Shown here: in pieces, positions 34,455 to 44,182 of the stretch
Position numbering within the stretch: the stretch's first letter is position 1
Layout: each line of letters opens with the position of its first letter
Assembly (NCBI RefSeq): GCF_014203425.1
Contig: NZ_JACHJC010000001.1
Span: 2,976,001-3,040,000 of the forward strand
Direction: 5' to 3'
Origin: Micromonospora echinospora
GTDB lineage: Bacteria; Actinomycetota; Actinomycetes; Mycobacteriales; Micromonosporaceae
Length of the DNA stretch: 64,000 nucleotides
Program-made: the position numbers and the translations under genes
The notes under the pieces: model-generated
What the model saw: the letters and a program-made list of their open reading frames with translations, nothing else
What the model was told of the DNA's origin: nothing
The model's database searches: none

Positions 34455-37061
34455 TCAGGAGACCGTGCAGGCCTTTCCGTTCACTGTGACCAGCCCCGGA
34501 TCCGGGTTGGGGAAGCGGGAAGCGGTGCCGTTGAAGCCGAACGTGGTGGACGCGCCCGGCGCCAGTTTCGCGTTCCAGGACAGGTTCTTCGCGGTGACCG
34601 TGGCACCGCTCTGGCCGACCTGCGCCGACCACGACTGGCTCACCTTCTGGTCGCCGAGGAACGCCCACCGCAGGCTCCACCCGTTCACCGCCGACGTGCC
34701 GGTGTTGCGCACCGTCACCTGGGTGGTGAAGCCGGACGGCCAGCTCCCGTGGGTGGTGTAGGTGACCGCGCAGGACGGCGCCGGCACCGCGCCGGCCTCA
34801 CCCTGGTCGGCCAGGAACGACGCGAGCCAGGCCAGCGCCGAGTTCCAGTTGATCGCCACCTCGTTCGTCGCGTACGAGTTGATGTCGTCGACGAAGCAGA
34901 ACATCGGCGCGCATCCGGCGAGCAGGTTCGCCGCGAACGGGTCCTGCAGGGCGGCGTTCGGGCCGCCGGCGAGCGAGCCGGCCGGCGGTCGCGGCAGGTC
35001 CGGGTTCAGCTGGTGGCCGAAGATCCGGCTGTGCTGGTTGCGGGCGTGCTGCTCGCCCCACCCGGTCACGTACGACATGTTCAGCGCGTTGCGGCCGAAC
35101 AGGTAGTCGGCGGCCTGCACCGCGCCGTCGCGGTACTTCGCGTCCCGGCTCAGGTCGAACGCGGTGGCCAGCACGATCGCGTTGTTCACCAGGTTGCTGT
35201 TGCTGCCCCAGACGTACGCGTCGGCGCTGCCCGGGAACGGCAGCCCGTACGCCTGGCCGGCGATCGTGGCCAGGTAGCTGTCGGCGGCGGCGGTGATCGA
35301 CTCGCGGATGCGGGTCTTCTCCGCCGCGGGCAGCGTGTTCGGCACGGTGGCCAGGTCCAGGCGGCCCAGCGCGGCGACGCTCTGCCAGCCGAACGCGCCG
35401 TTCGGGGCGAACACGTCGGCGGTGTGCAGCGGCGAGCCGGTGACGTCGGCCAGGTACGCCTTGTCGCCGGTGGTCAGCCACAGCTCGGCCGCGGCCCAGT
35501 AGAACTCGTCGCTGACGTTGGTGTCGTCGTACGCGCCGCCGCCGGTGCTGTCGCTGGCCGGGGCGTAGATCGCCGGGTTCGCCTTGGCCGCCGCGTACGC
35601 GGTCTTCGCGGCGGTGCCGCAGCGCGCGGCGAAGGCGGCGTCGTACGGGGCGTACAGCCGCTGGCACTGCGCCGCGACGGCGGCCAGGTTCAGCGTGGCG
35701 GCGGTGGACGGCGCGTGCAGCTCACGCGGCTGCGGGTCGTCCTGGGGCGAGAGCGGCAGGCCGGTCCAGTTCCGGTCGTGGATCTTGTGGTGGACCATCC
35801 CGGCCAGCGGCTTGCCGGCCGGCACCTGCATGCGCAGCAGGAACTCCAGCTCCCAGCGGGCCTCGTCGAGCACGTCCGGCACGTCGTTGCCGCGCTCGGG
35901 CAGCCGCAGCGTGGAGTCGCCCAGGGCGGCGCCGCCGTCGGCGGTCTCGGCCGTCTTGGTCCGCTCGAAGGTGCTCAGGAGCTGGTAGGCGGCGATGCCG
36001 CCGTTGACGACGTACTTGCCGTGGTCGCCCGCGTCGTACCAGCCGCCGCGCACGTCCAGCGAGTAGTCGCAGACGCCGGCCTGGCACGGCACGTCGGTGT
36101 CGCCCTGGTTCGGCGCGACGCCGAGGTGGCCGGCCGGGCGGGCGTACTCCTCGCCGATCAGGTCGCCGTCGATCTCGATACCGCTGCGCTGGGCGTAGAA
36201 GAACTGCAGCGAGTCGGCGCGCAGCCGGTCGTAGAGCGCGCCGGAGATGTCGAACGGGTGGCTGGTCTCACCGTCGACGGTGAGCGTGTAGCCGGTACCC
36301 GGCGTGCGGTACGCGGAGAAGTCGACGGTCTGCACGTTCTGCGCCGAGGCGGCGTCGGTGCCGCGCGGCGTGGTCTGCCCGCTGGCGACCACCGCGCCGC
36401 TGCCCGACTTCAACTGCCACGGCAGCGCTTCGGTGGCCTCGGTGACCACAGTCGCGTGCTTCGGCCCGCCGGGCAGGTAGCCGACCTGGTTGACCCGGAC
36501 CCGGGGCCCGGTGTCCGGCTCGTACGGCGGCGCCGGCTCCCCGCCACGCAGCGACACGTTGTCCAGGCAGAACGTCTGCGCCTCGGCGCTGCCGCCGACC
36601 TGGAAGATCAGCTGGGCGGTGGGGTTCTCGGCCGGGGAGGTGAACGTGGTGGTGACGCGCTTCGCGGTGCCGGCGGCGGTCGCGTCGACGCTCGCGTACG
36701 TGGTGTAGGGGGCGCTGCCGAGCTGGAGCACCGCCTTGACGGCCGCGCCGGGGGTGGCGGAGACGTCGAAGGACAGCTCGTACTCGGCGCCCTCCGTCAG
36801 CGGCACCGCGTCCTGGCCGATGCCGGCGTCCCAGGGGTTGGCGGTGCCCGCCGCGACTGTGGTGCAGAGCCGGCCGTCGACGACCGCGAGGTCGCCCGTG
36901 CCGTAGGAGAACCAGGGGGAGACACCGGCGCTGAAGTCGCCGTTACGGAGTTGTTCGGGGGCGTCCGGCGGCACCTCGGCAAGGGCCGGGCCGGCGGAGA
37001 GGCCGGTGAGCGCCAGCGTGGTGGCCGCGAGCGCGGCGAGCCGACGACGGGATCGGGTCAC
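34455..37061 (-). CDS. Secreted GH9 cellulase with CBM4-type and CBM2 modules
   Basis: 868 aa multidomain endoglucanase or processive cellulase. Order: signal peptide 1-28, CBM4/9-like carbohydrate-binding module about 36-173, Ig-like CelD_N domain about 187-272, GH9 catalytic domain about 276-750 with the nucleophile/base region DAGDHGKYV (343-351), a His-rich GEQHARNQHSR segment and the acid Glu in NEVAINWN, then CBM2 about 765-868 (CAVTYTTHGSWPSGF to GKACTVS). It hydrolyses cellulose outside the cell by inversion. A perfect CelR/CebR box lies 45 bp upstream. Confidence 0.95.
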   Translation of the reverse strand: MTRSRRRLAALAATTLALTGLSAGPALAEVPPDAPEQLRNGDFSAGVSPWFSYGTGDLAVVDGRLCTTVAAGTANPWDAGIGQDAVPLTEGAEYELSFDVSATPGAAVKAVLQLGSAPYTTYASVDATAAGTAKRVTTTFTSPAENPTAQLIFQVGGSAEAQTFCLDNVSLRGGEPAPPYEPDTGPRVRVNQVGYLPGGPKHATVVTEATEALPWQLKSGSGAVVASGQTTPRGTDAASAQNVQTVDFSAYRTPGTGYTLTVDGETSHPFDISGALYDRLRADSLQFFYAQRSGIEIDGDLIGEEYARPAGHLGVAPNQGDTDVPCQAGVCDYSLDVRGGWYDAGDHGKYVVNGGIAAYQLLSTFERTKTAETADGGAALGDSTLRLPERGNDVPDVLDEARWELEFLLRMQVPAGKPLAGMVHHKIHDRNWTGLPLSPQDDPQPRELHAPSTAATLNLAAVAAQCQRLYAPYDAAFAARCGTAAKTAYAAAKANPAIYAPASDSTGGGAYDDTNVSDEFYWAAAELWLTTGDKAYLADVTGSPLHTADVFAPNGAFGWQSVAALGRLDLATVPNTLPAAEKTRIRESITAAADSYLATIAGQAYGLPFPGSADAYVWGSNSNLVNNAIVLATAFDLSRDAKYRDGAVQAADYLFGRNALNMSYVTGWGEQHARNQHSRIFGHQLNPDLPRPPAGSLAGGPNAALQDPFAANLLAGCAPMFCFVDDINSYATNEVAINWNSALAWLASFLADQGEAGAVPAPSCAVTYTTHGSWPSGFTTQVTVRNTGTSAVNGWSLRWAFLGDQKVSQSWSAQVGQSGATVTAKNLSWNAKLAPGASTTFGFNGTASRFPNPDPGLVTVNGKACTVS

Positions 37062-37105
37062 GGAGGTTCCTTCCGTGCTCGGGGGTGGTGGGGGACCACG
37101 GGAGC

Positions 37106-37119
37106 TGGGAGCGCTCCCA
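37106..37119. promoter_or_regulatory. CelR/CebR operator TGGGAGCGCTCCCA
   Basis: Exact 14-bp palindrome identical to the operator bound by LacI-type CelR/CebR cellulase repressors, which release it on cellobiose. It is 45 bp upstream of the GH9 gene (on the minus strand) and about 155 bp upstream of the divergent PP2C gene. Confidence 0.92.
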
Positions 37120-37275
37120 ATATCAGGGCGATGTTTCCACCGCGTTCCGTCGCTGTCAATCGATCTGGCCCGATGCTCGGCCGAACGCCCGCTCGCGGAG
37201 GGATCAGGCGCGCCACGTACGATGTCGGTGATCTCCTACAGACAACCGAGCCCTCGACCTGGCAGGCTGCGACCC

Positions 37276-38001
37276 ATGACCCTGAAGCTTCGTTCCGTCG
37301 GAGCGAGCGACCGTGGGCTGATTCGTAGCGGCAACCAGGACGCGCAGCACGCGGGCCCCTGGCTGGTCGCGGTCGCCGACGGCATGGGCGGCATGGCGGC
37401 CGGCGACCTGGCCAGCCGCATCGCGATCGACGCGATCGCCCCGCTGGACGTGGAGACGCCGGAGGACGCGCTCGTCGCCGCGCTCCAGGGCGCGATCGAG
37501 CTGGCCACCGCGCGGATCCGCCAGGCGGTGGAGGAGGACCCGGAGCGTCAGGGCATGGGGACCACGCTCACCGCGCTGCTGTTCGCCCGTACCGGCAGCT
37601 GCCTGGCGCTGGCGCACGTCGGCGACTCCCGCGCCTACCTGTTCCGCGAGGGCGTGCTCAAGCAGGTCACCCGCGACGACACGTTCGTGCAGATGCTCGT
37701 CGACCAGGGCGTGATCACCGCCGAGCAGGCCAGCAGCCATCCGCGGCGGGCGGTGGTCACCCAGGCGTTGCAGGGCGACCAGGTCTCCCCGTCGTACGCG
37801 ACGATGGTGCCCCGCGCCGGTGACCGCTGGCTGCTGTGCAGCGACGGCCTCTCCAACGTGGTCCGCGCGGACACGCTCACCGAGGTGCTCAACGAACAGC
37901 TGGAGCGGGACGCCTGCGCGGCCCGGCTGATCGACCTGGCGCTGCGGGCCGGTGGCCCGGACAACATCACAGTCGTGATCGCCGACGTCGTCGAGGAGTA
38001 G
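37276..38001 (+). CDS. PP2C-family serine/threonine phosphatase
   Basis: 241 aa. PP2C metal-site motifs: GNQDAQHAG (about 16-24), ADGMGGMAAGDLAS (about 32-45), HVGDSRAYLF (about 115-124), LLCSDGLSN (about 185-193) and GGPDNITVV. Unlike PstP it has no membrane helix or extracellular domain, so it is a soluble, free-standing phosphatase. Start set at ATG 37276. Stops 3 bp from the convergent hrpB stop. Confidence 0.92.
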   Translation: MTLKLRSVGASDRGLIRSGNQDAQHAGPWLVAVADGMGGMAAGDLASRIAIDAIAPLDVETPEDALVAALQGAIELATARIRQAVEEDPERQGMGTTLTALLFARTGSCLALAHVGDSRAYLFREGVLKQVTRDDTFVQMLVDQGVITAEQASSHPRRAVVTQALQGDQVSPSYATMVPRAGDRWLLCSDGLSNVVRADTLTEVLNEQLERDACAARLIDLALRAGGPDNITVVIADVVEE

Positions 38002-38004
38002 CCG

Positions 38005-40584
38005 TCACCGTCGACGCGGAGCGGCCCGACGGGTCGGCTCGGCAGTGGTCGGGTCCTCCGGCCACGGGTGGCGCGGGTAGCGGCCACGCAGCTCCGCCCG
38101 TACCTGCGGATAGCCGGTTCGCCAGAACGACGCCAGGTCGGCGGTGACCGCCACCGGCCGCCCGGCGGGGGAGAGCAGGTGCAGCAGCACCGGCACCCGC
38201 CCGTCGGCGATCCGCGGCACGTCCCGCCAGCCGAACGTCTCCTGGAGCTTCACCGCCAGCACCGGCGCGGCCGGATCGGCGTAGTCGACACGCACCCGCG
38301 ACCCGCTCGGCACCGCGAGCCGTTCCGGGGCCAGCTCGTCCAGCCGGGCGGCCTGCCGCCAGTCCAGCAACCGGCGCAGCGCCGCCGCCACGTCCACCCG
38401 GCCCAGGTCGGCCCGGCGGCGGGCGCGGACCAGCTCCGGCCCGAGCCAGTCAGGCGCGCGGTCGAGCAGCGCCGCGTCGGAGACGTCCGGCCAGTCCTCG
38501 CCGAGCGCGTGGCGGCAGAACGCCATCCGGCGACGCAGCCCGGTCGCCTCCGGCGTCCAGCGCAGCAGTCCCGGCCCTTCCTGCCGCAGCCCGTCCAGCA
38601 GCGCCGCCGCGACCAGGTCCGGCGCCGGCGCGGTCAGTTGCCGCTCGACCAGCTCGATCGCGCCGAGCCGGACCACCTCCCGGGCCACCACGTCCCCGCC
38701 GGCCCAGGCCACCTCGCGCCCGGAGCGCAGCAGCGCCGCCCCGGCCTCCCGGGCGGTCGCCTCGTCGATCGGCGCGGCCAGCCGCACCCGGGCGGCCGGC
38801 GCGCCGGGGGAGCGGTCGGCCACCGCGACGGCCAGCCACGCCGACCCGGCCAGCCCGGACCCGGGCGCCAGCTCCGCTGCGGTTCCGCCGGCCATCAGGT
38901 ACGCGGACCCGCCCGGCCGCCGCACCCGGGCCAGCCGTTCCGGGTACGCCAGCCCGGCGAGCAGCCCCGCGGCCAGATCGTCGGGCAGACGCTCCCGCCG
39001 GTCTCCCGCCGGCTGCCCGCTGGCGCCACGGTGCGGCGCCGGGTCGGTGGGCGTGCCGGTGGGGCGTCGGTCGGCGGGGGCGGTGGGCAGGGCGGCACGC
39101 AGCCGGCGTACCTCGGCGCGCCAGCGTGCGGTGGCGGCCGGGTCGGCGCCGGAGCGCAGGCGGCGCCAGCGGGCCGGCAGGTCGTCCCCCGGCCCGCCCA
39201 GCGTGTCGTCGGAGAGCACCGCCACCACCTCGGCGGCCCGGTCCGCGTCGACCCGGAGCGCACCGTCCAGCAGGGCCCGCGCCAGCCGGGGATGGGTGCC
39301 TGCCGCCGCGACCGCCCGGCCCCGCGCGGTGATCCGGCCGTCGTCGTCCACCGCGCCGAGCGTGCGCAGGGTCTCCCTTGCCACGGCCAGCGCGGCCGGT
39401 GGCGGCGGATCGGGCAGCGCCAGACCGGCGCCGTCCGGCGTGCCCCACGCCGCCAGCTCCAGCGCGAACCCGGTCAGGTCGGCGGTGGCGATCTCCGGCT
39501 CGGGTTGCGGGGCGAGCCGCTCGTGTGTCGCCTGCGACCAGCAGCGGTAGACCGCGCCCGGCGCCTCCCGTCCGGCCCGGCCGGCCCGCTGGGTGGCCGC
39601 CGCCCGGGACACCGGCACCGTGACCAGCGCGCCCAGCCCTCGGGCCAGGTCGGTGCGGGGTACGCGGCTCAGGCCGGCGTCGACCACCACCCGCACGCCC
39701 GGCACGGTCAGGCTGCTCTCCGCCACTGCGGTCGCCAGCACCACGCGCCGTCCGGCGGCCGGTGTCAGGGCCGCGTCCTGGGCGGCGGCGGGCAGCCGGC
39801 CGTGCAGCGGCAGGACGGCGACGTGCTCACGCAGGTCGGCCAGCCGCCCCGCGACCGCGGCGATCTCGCCCGCCCCGGGCAGGAAGACCAGCACGTCGCC
39901 GTCGCGTTCGCGCAGCGCCCGGCGGACCGTGGCGGCCACGTGGTCCAGCAGCGCCGGATCGACCCGGCCGCCGCCGGGCGGCGTCACCGGGCGCGGCGGC
40001 GGCGCCCACACCCGATCGACCGGGTGCAGGGCGGCCTCGGCGCGCACCACTGGCGCGGGGTCGCCGGAGCCGAGCAGCGCGGCGAACCGGTCCGCCTGCG
40101 GGGTGGCCGACATGGCCAGCAGCCAGAGGTCCGGGCGCAGCGTGCCGCGCGCCTCGACGCTGAACGCCAGCGCCAGGTCGGCGTCGAGCTGCCGCTCGTG
40201 GCACTCGTCGAGCAGCACTGCGTCCACGCCGGGCAGCTCCGGGTCGTGGTGCAGCCGCCGCACCAGCAGGCCGGTGGTGACCACCTCGATCCGGGTACGT
40301 GGCCCGGACCGCCGCTCGCCGCGCACCGCGTAGCCGATCCGGTCGCCGACCCGCTCGCCGAGCAGCCCGGCCATCCGGTGCGCGGCGGCGCGGGCGGCGA
40401 CCCGCCGGGGCTGGGCGATCACCACCCGTCCGGCGACGGCGTCGGCGACCGCGAGCGGCGCGGTAGTGGTCTTGCCGGTGCCCGGCGGCGCCACCAGCAC
40501 GGCGGCGCCCCGGGCGCGCAGCGCCTCGACGAGCGCCGGCAGCACCGGCCGGACCGGCAGGTCGAGGGTGACGTCGGCGAGCAC
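38005..40584 (-). CDS. hrpB: ATP-dependent helicase HrpB
   Basis: 859 aa DExH helicase. Motif I PPGTGKTTT (about 38-46), DECHERQ near 127-133, SAT near 158-160, and motif VI QRAGRAGREAPG near 336-347. The C-terminal HrpB domain (RMAFCRHALGEDWPDVSD, then the end FWRTGYPQVRAELRGRYPRHPWPEDP) is diagnostic and complete. Its exact RNA role is undefined. Downstream of the sigma gene's opposite end; transcribed toward the PP2C gene. Confidence 0.94.
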   Translation of the reverse strand: MLADVTLDLPVRPVLPALVEALRARGAAVLVAPPGTGKTTTAPLAVADAVAGRVVIAQPRRVAARAAAHRMAGLLGERVGDRIGYAVRGERRSGPRTRIEVVTTGLLVRRLHHDPELPGVDAVLLDECHERQLDADLALAFSVEARGTLRPDLWLLAMSATPQADRFAALLGSGDPAPVVRAEAALHPVDRVWAPPPRPVTPPGGGRVDPALLDHVAATVRRALRERDGDVLVFLPGAGEIAAVAGRLADLREHVAVLPLHGRLPAAAQDAALTPAAGRRVVLATAVAESSLTVPGVRVVVDAGLSRVPRTDLARGLGALVTVPVSRAAATQRAGRAGREAPGAVYRCWSQATHERLAPQPEPEIATADLTGFALELAAWGTPDGAGLALPDPPPPAALAVARETLRTLGAVDDDGRITARGRAVAAAGTHPRLARALLDGALRVDADRAAEVVAVLSDDTLGGPGDDLPARWRRLRSGADPAATARWRAEVRRLRAALPTAPADRRPTGTPTDPAPHRGASGQPAGDRRERLPDDLAAGLLAGLAYPERLARVRRPGGSAYLMAGGTAAELAPGSGLAGSAWLAVAVADRSPGAPAARVRLAAPIDEATAREAGAALLRSGREVAWAGGDVVAREVVRLGAIELVERQLTAPAPDLVAAALLDGLRQEGPGLLRWTPEATGLRRRMAFCRHALGEDWPDVSDAALLDRAPDWLGPELVRARRRADLGRVDVAAALRRLLDWRQAARLDELAPERLAVPSGSRVRVDYADPAAPVLAVKLQETFGWRDVPRIADGRVPVLLHLLSPAGRPVAVTADLASFWRTGYPQVRAELRGRYPRHPWPEDPTTAEPTRRAAPRRR

Positions 40585-40640
40585 GGACCCACTCTCGCAC
40601 CGCGCCGCCGGACGGTCCGCGCTGCCCCCGGAACACGGAA

Positions 40641-40671
40641 CGGCCCGGCCGGCGCACCGCCGACCGGGCCG
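40641..40671 (-). terminator. Terminator of the sigma-factor gene
   Basis: Stem of 8 bp plus 5 bp (CGGCCCGG, one mismatch, CGGCG) with a CAC loop, 45 nt past the sigma stop on the minus strand. Confidence 0.6.
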
Positions 40672-40715
40672 GGTTGACCGCGACGCCGGGCCCGCCGCCC
40701 GGCCGCCGCCACCCC

Positions 40716-41537
40716 CTAGTACGTTCCGTCGAGCTGCCCGCGCAGCTTGGTCAGGGCCCGGGCCAGCAGCCGGGACACGTGCATCTGCGAGACGCCGATC
40801 TGCTCGGCGATCTGCGACTGGGTCAGGTTGCCGTAGAAGCGCAGCGTGAGGATCTTCTGCTCGCGCTGGTCGAGCGTGGCCAGCGCCGGGCCGAGGGCCA
40901 CCCGCATCTCGGCCAGCTCGAACTCGCCGTCCTCGCCGCCGAGCAGGTCGCCGAGCTCGGTGGCGCGCTCGCCGTCGCCGGTCGGGGTGGACAGCGACAC
41001 CGCGTTGTACGCGCGGGCGCCCTCCAGGCCCTCCAGCACCTCTTCCTCGGTGAGCTTGAGGTGGGCGGCGATGTCGGCGACCGTCGGCGAGCGGCCGAGC
41101 GTCTGCAGCAGCGTGTTGTTGGCGTCGGAGATGGCCAGGCGCAGCTCCTGCAGCCGGCGGGGGACGCGGATGTCCCAGGTGCGGTCGCGGAAGTGGCGCT
41201 TCAGCTCGCCGATGATGGTGGGGATCGCGTAGCCGGCGAAGTCGACGCCGCGCGACGGGTCGAACTTGTCGATCGCCTTGATCAAGCCGATCGCGGCGGT
41301 CTGCGCCAGGTCGTCGTTCGGCTCGCCGCGGCCGCTGTAGCGGTGGGCCAGGTGGTTCGCCAGCGGCAGCCAGGCCTCGATGGCGCGGTCGCGCAGCGCG
41401 GGCCGCGACGGGTGGTCGGCCGGCAGCGCCGCCATCGCGTCGAGCAGGTCGGCGGCGCTGTCGGTGAGCGAGCGGGGGTCGAGCTTCGCGGAGCCGGCCG
41501 GCGCGGTCGCCGGGGCGCTGATCGTGGGAGCGGTCAT
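40716..41537 (-). CDS. RNA polymerase sigma factor, SigB/SigF/SigG family
   Basis: 273 aa group 3 sigma. Region 2 (LVANHLAHRYSGRGE type, then DDLAQTAAIGLIKAIDKFDP and RGVDFAGYAIPTIIGELKRHFRD), region 3 (VPRRLQELRLAI) and region 4 (LTLRFYGNLTQSQIAEQIG, VSRLLARALTKLRGQL) are all present. Start set at ATG 41537, which has GGGAGG 7 nt upstream, rather than the in-frame GTG/ATG upstream. Members direct stress or developmental regulons through GTTT-N15-GGGTAT promoters, several of which occur in this window. No anti-sigma gene is adjacent. Confidence 0.92.
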   Translation of the reverse strand: MTAPTISAPATAPAGSAKLDPRSLTDSAADLLDAMAALPADHPSRPALRDRAIEAWLPLANHLAHRYSGRGEPNDDLAQTAAIGLIKAIDKFDPSRGVDFAGYAIPTIIGELKRHFRDRTWDIRVPRRLQELRLAISDANNTLLQTLGRSPTVADIAAHLKLTEEEVLEGLEGARAYNAVSLSTPTGDGERATELGDLLGGEDGEFELAEMRVALGPALATLDQREQKILTLRFYGNLTQSQIAEQIGVSQMHVSRLLARALTKLRGQLDGTY

Positions 41538-41787
41538 GGGTGGTCCTCCCTGCACCTCGTCCACGGAAGAAAAAAGACGTGACGCTTAGGTTTAGGTGAC
41601 GGTAGTACGTTCGGAAGCCACCATAGCCCGATCGTGCTGCGGAAATCTAGCCGAAAGTACGATGTACTTAAGGTGTAAGTGGCCATGAAAGGCGTGAGCC
41701 GGTTGATATCGCGCTCGGCAGGGCGGCGCGCCGCAGTGACCGGTCGGCCCCGGTCCTACCCCGACCGGTCAACGCGGAATCCGACAG

Positions 41788-42504
41788 GTGGGCGAAGTGT
41801 CGCCTTTCTGTCGTTGTCCCGCCGACGGGACCGCCCGTACCGTCCGTAGCGACACGCTGGTTCCGGCCGGGCTGCGCCCGCACCCGCAGCGACAGGTCTT
41901 CGTCAACCAGTACGTGGTCGACGACGAGACGCAGACCTCCGGCTTCGGCGCGTACTCACTCACCTACATCGGTGTCTCGCTCGCGGACATGGACCCGCCC
42001 GACGGCGGGACGCCCGGGGGCTGGTGGACGCACTACCTCGCCTCCAGCGAACGGGTCCGGCAGTACGCCGCCGCGCGCGGCGCGCCGGCCGTCGAGGGGC
42101 AGACCCGGGTGGACGTGCGGGGCGACCGGCTCACCTCCGAGACCCGGGCCGCGGACGGCACGCCGCTGATCCGGGTCACCGCCCGGGTCGGGCACACCGG
42201 CACCGAGGCGCACAACGGCCACCACCGCTACCTCACCCGCGGCGACGGCGAGCTGATCGTGACCGACTACCCGTACGTGGCCGAGCCGGTGTCACCGTTC
42301 GAGGTCGAGTCGGTGGAGTTCCCGGCGCCGCAGCACCCGGTCCACGCGCTGCGGCCGGCCAACCCGCTGCAGGTGTGCTGGGGCTTCTACTCGCCGCGCG
42401 TGTCGTTCGCGTACCCGGCCCGCCCGAACGTGCCCGACGAGGTGACCGGCCTTCACCAGGTGCCGGCCCGCCGGGCCCGCAGCGGCCTGCCGTCCGGGTC
42501 GTAG
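41788..42504 (+). CDS. Hypothetical protein, possibly acetoacetate-decarboxylase-like
   Basis: 238 aa, soluble. The layout (AGLRPHPQRQVFVNQYVV, then GFGAYSLTYIGVSLADMD and GWWTHYLASSERVRQYAA) loosely recalls the ADC beta-cone fold, but the active-site Lys is not obvious, so this is tentative. GTG 41788 is the earliest start in frame and lacks a good RBS. The last 17 codons overlap the convergent PLD gene by 52 bp. Confidence 0.65.
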   Translation: MGEVSPFCRCPADGTARTVRSDTLVPAGLRPHPQRQVFVNQYVVDDETQTSGFGAYSLTYIGVSLADMDPPDGGTPGGWWTHYLASSERVRQYAAARGAPAVEGQTRVDVRGDRLTSETRAADGTPLIRVTARVGHTGTEAHNGHHRYLTRGDGELIVTDYPYVAEPVSPFEVESVEFPAPQHPVHALRPANPLQVCWGFYSPRVSFAYPARPNVPDEVTGLHQVPARRARSGLPSGS

Positions 42505-44042
42505 ACCAGCCGGTACGCCGGCAGCGCCCAGAGCCGCGTACGCCAGGGCAGCCGCTCCGGGCGGTGCGGCCGCAACCGGCCCGGCGGACGGGGACCGACC
42601 CGGCCACCGGCGTGCCAGCGGTCCAGTTCCTCCGCCGCCGCGGCGACAGCCGTCACCGCGTCCGCCGGGTCGATCAGGTCGTCGTCCTGCGCGCCGCCGG
42701 GATCGCGGTCCAGGTGCTCGCGCCACAACCGCAGCCGCAGGTCGCGGGCGAACACCCGGGCGCCGTCGCCCAACCCGGCCGGGTCGGCCGGCACCCGCTC
42801 GTCCCGGGTGTCGTCGAGCACCGCGCAGGACAGCTCGCTGTCGTGCGTCCAGGACCGGCGGTTGAAGTTGTCGCTGCCCACGCTGGCCCACACGTCGTCC
42901 ACCACGCAGACCTTCGCGTGCACGTAGACGGGCGTGCCGTCGTGGTTCTCCACGTCGAACACGTACACCCGCTCCGGCGCGGCCCGGCGGCACAGCGACA
43001 GCGCCTGCTCCCGGCCCACCATGTTCGGCGGCAGCGCGAGCCGGCCGTCCACGTCCGGGTGCCGGGGCACGACCGCCACCAGGTGCAGGTCCTGGTGCTC
43101 GTGCAGCGCCTGCGCGAACAGCTCGGCCACCTCTGTCGACCAGAGGTACTGGTCCTCCAGGTAGATCAGCCGCCGCGCCCGGCGTACCGCCTTGGTGTAG
43201 CCGCGGGCCACGGTTCGCTCGCCGTCCGGGGCGAACGAGTAGCGGGGCCGCACCGCCGGGTAGGTGCGCAGCACCTGCACGTGGTGCGGCCCGCAGGGCG
43301 GCGGGTCGGCGGGCTGCTCGGGCAGCGGGTCCGGGCGCAGGTCCGAGCCGCGCATCCGGTCCCGCAGGTACGCCATCGGGTTCTCCGAGTCCAGCGGCAT
43401 CGGGTCGGTCCACCGCTCCCGGAACGTCGTGTCGAGCGCGCCGACCACCGGCCCGCGCACCGCGAGCTGCACGTCGTGCCAGGGCGGCGTGGGGCCGTAC
43501 CGGGGGGACATGCCGATCGGCTGCGGGTCGCCGGCGTGCCCGGCGTCGTCGCGGCGGCTGTGGCACAGGTCGATGCCGCCGGCGAACGCGATGTCGCGGC
43601 TCGGGTCGCCGGGCCGGCGCAGCACCACGAGCTTCTGGTGGTGCGAGCCGCCACGCCGGACCCGCTGGTCGAGCAGCACCTCGCCGCCGGCCGCGCGGAT
43701 CGCCTCGCTGAGGTCGCGGTTCTCCGACTCGCTGTAGGAGAGCGTGTCGAGGTGGGAACGCCAGACCAGGCCCTTGACGATCACGCCGCGCTGGGCGGCC
43801 CGGGCGAACAACTGCGCCACAGTCGGGCCGTCCGGGCGCATCAGCTCGTCCGGGTCGCCACGCCAGTCGGTGAAGAACAGGTGGTCGCCCGCCGACAGCG
43901 CCTCCACCTCGCTGACCAGGCGGTCGAAGTACGGGGCACCGTGAATCAGCGGCTCGGCGAGGTTTCCATCGGTCCAGACGGGTAATTCAGAGCCCGGGTT
44001 GGCGCGTTCCTGTGCGGTGAGGAACCAGTCCCGCAGAGTCAC
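42453..44042 (-). CDS. Phospholipase D-family protein
   Basis: 529 aa with two HxK motifs: HHQKLVVL (about residue 152) and YVHAKVCVVDD (about 352), each followed by the Asp/Gly-Ser/Asn context of PLDc domains (VGSDNFNRRSW). No signal peptide or membrane helix, so probably cytoplasmic. GTG start 44042 after GGGGGTGG. Could be a phospholipase D, cardiolipin synthase-like transferase or nuclease; context does not decide. Confidence 0.88.
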   Translation of the reverse strand: MTLRDWFLTAQERANPGSELPVWTDGNLAEPLIHGAPYFDRLVSEVEALSAGDHLFFTDWRGDPDELMRPDGPTVAQLFARAAQRGVIVKGLVWRSHLDTLSYSESENRDLSEAIRAAGGEVLLDQRVRRGGSHHQKLVVLRRPGDPSRDIAFAGGIDLCHSRRDDAGHAGDPQPIGMSPRYGPTPPWHDVQLAVRGPVVGALDTTFRERWTDPMPLDSENPMAYLRDRMRGSDLRPDPLPEQPADPPPCGPHHVQVLRTYPAVRPRYSFAPDGERTVARGYTKAVRRARRLIYLEDQYLWSTEVAELFAQALHEHQDLHLVAVVPRHPDVDGRLALPPNMVGREQALSLCRRAAPERVYVFDVENHDGTPVYVHAKVCVVDDVWASVGSDNFNRRSWTHDSELSCAVLDDTRDERVPADPAGLGDGARVFARDLRLRLWREHLDRDPGGAQDDDLIDPADAVTAVAAAAEELDRWHAGGRVGPRPPGRLRPHRPERLPWRTRLWALPAYRLVYDPDGRPLRARRAGTW

Positions 44043-44182
44043 GTTCCACCCCCCGAGGTCGACGACGTCCTCACACGGTAGGACCCCCGGCAGGGCCCCG
44101 CACGTCGAGCAGCAGGTCGGCGTCGGTGCGCGCGTCAGGGGTGCGCCGGACCCCTGGACCGCGAAACCGAGGAGGCACCGAC

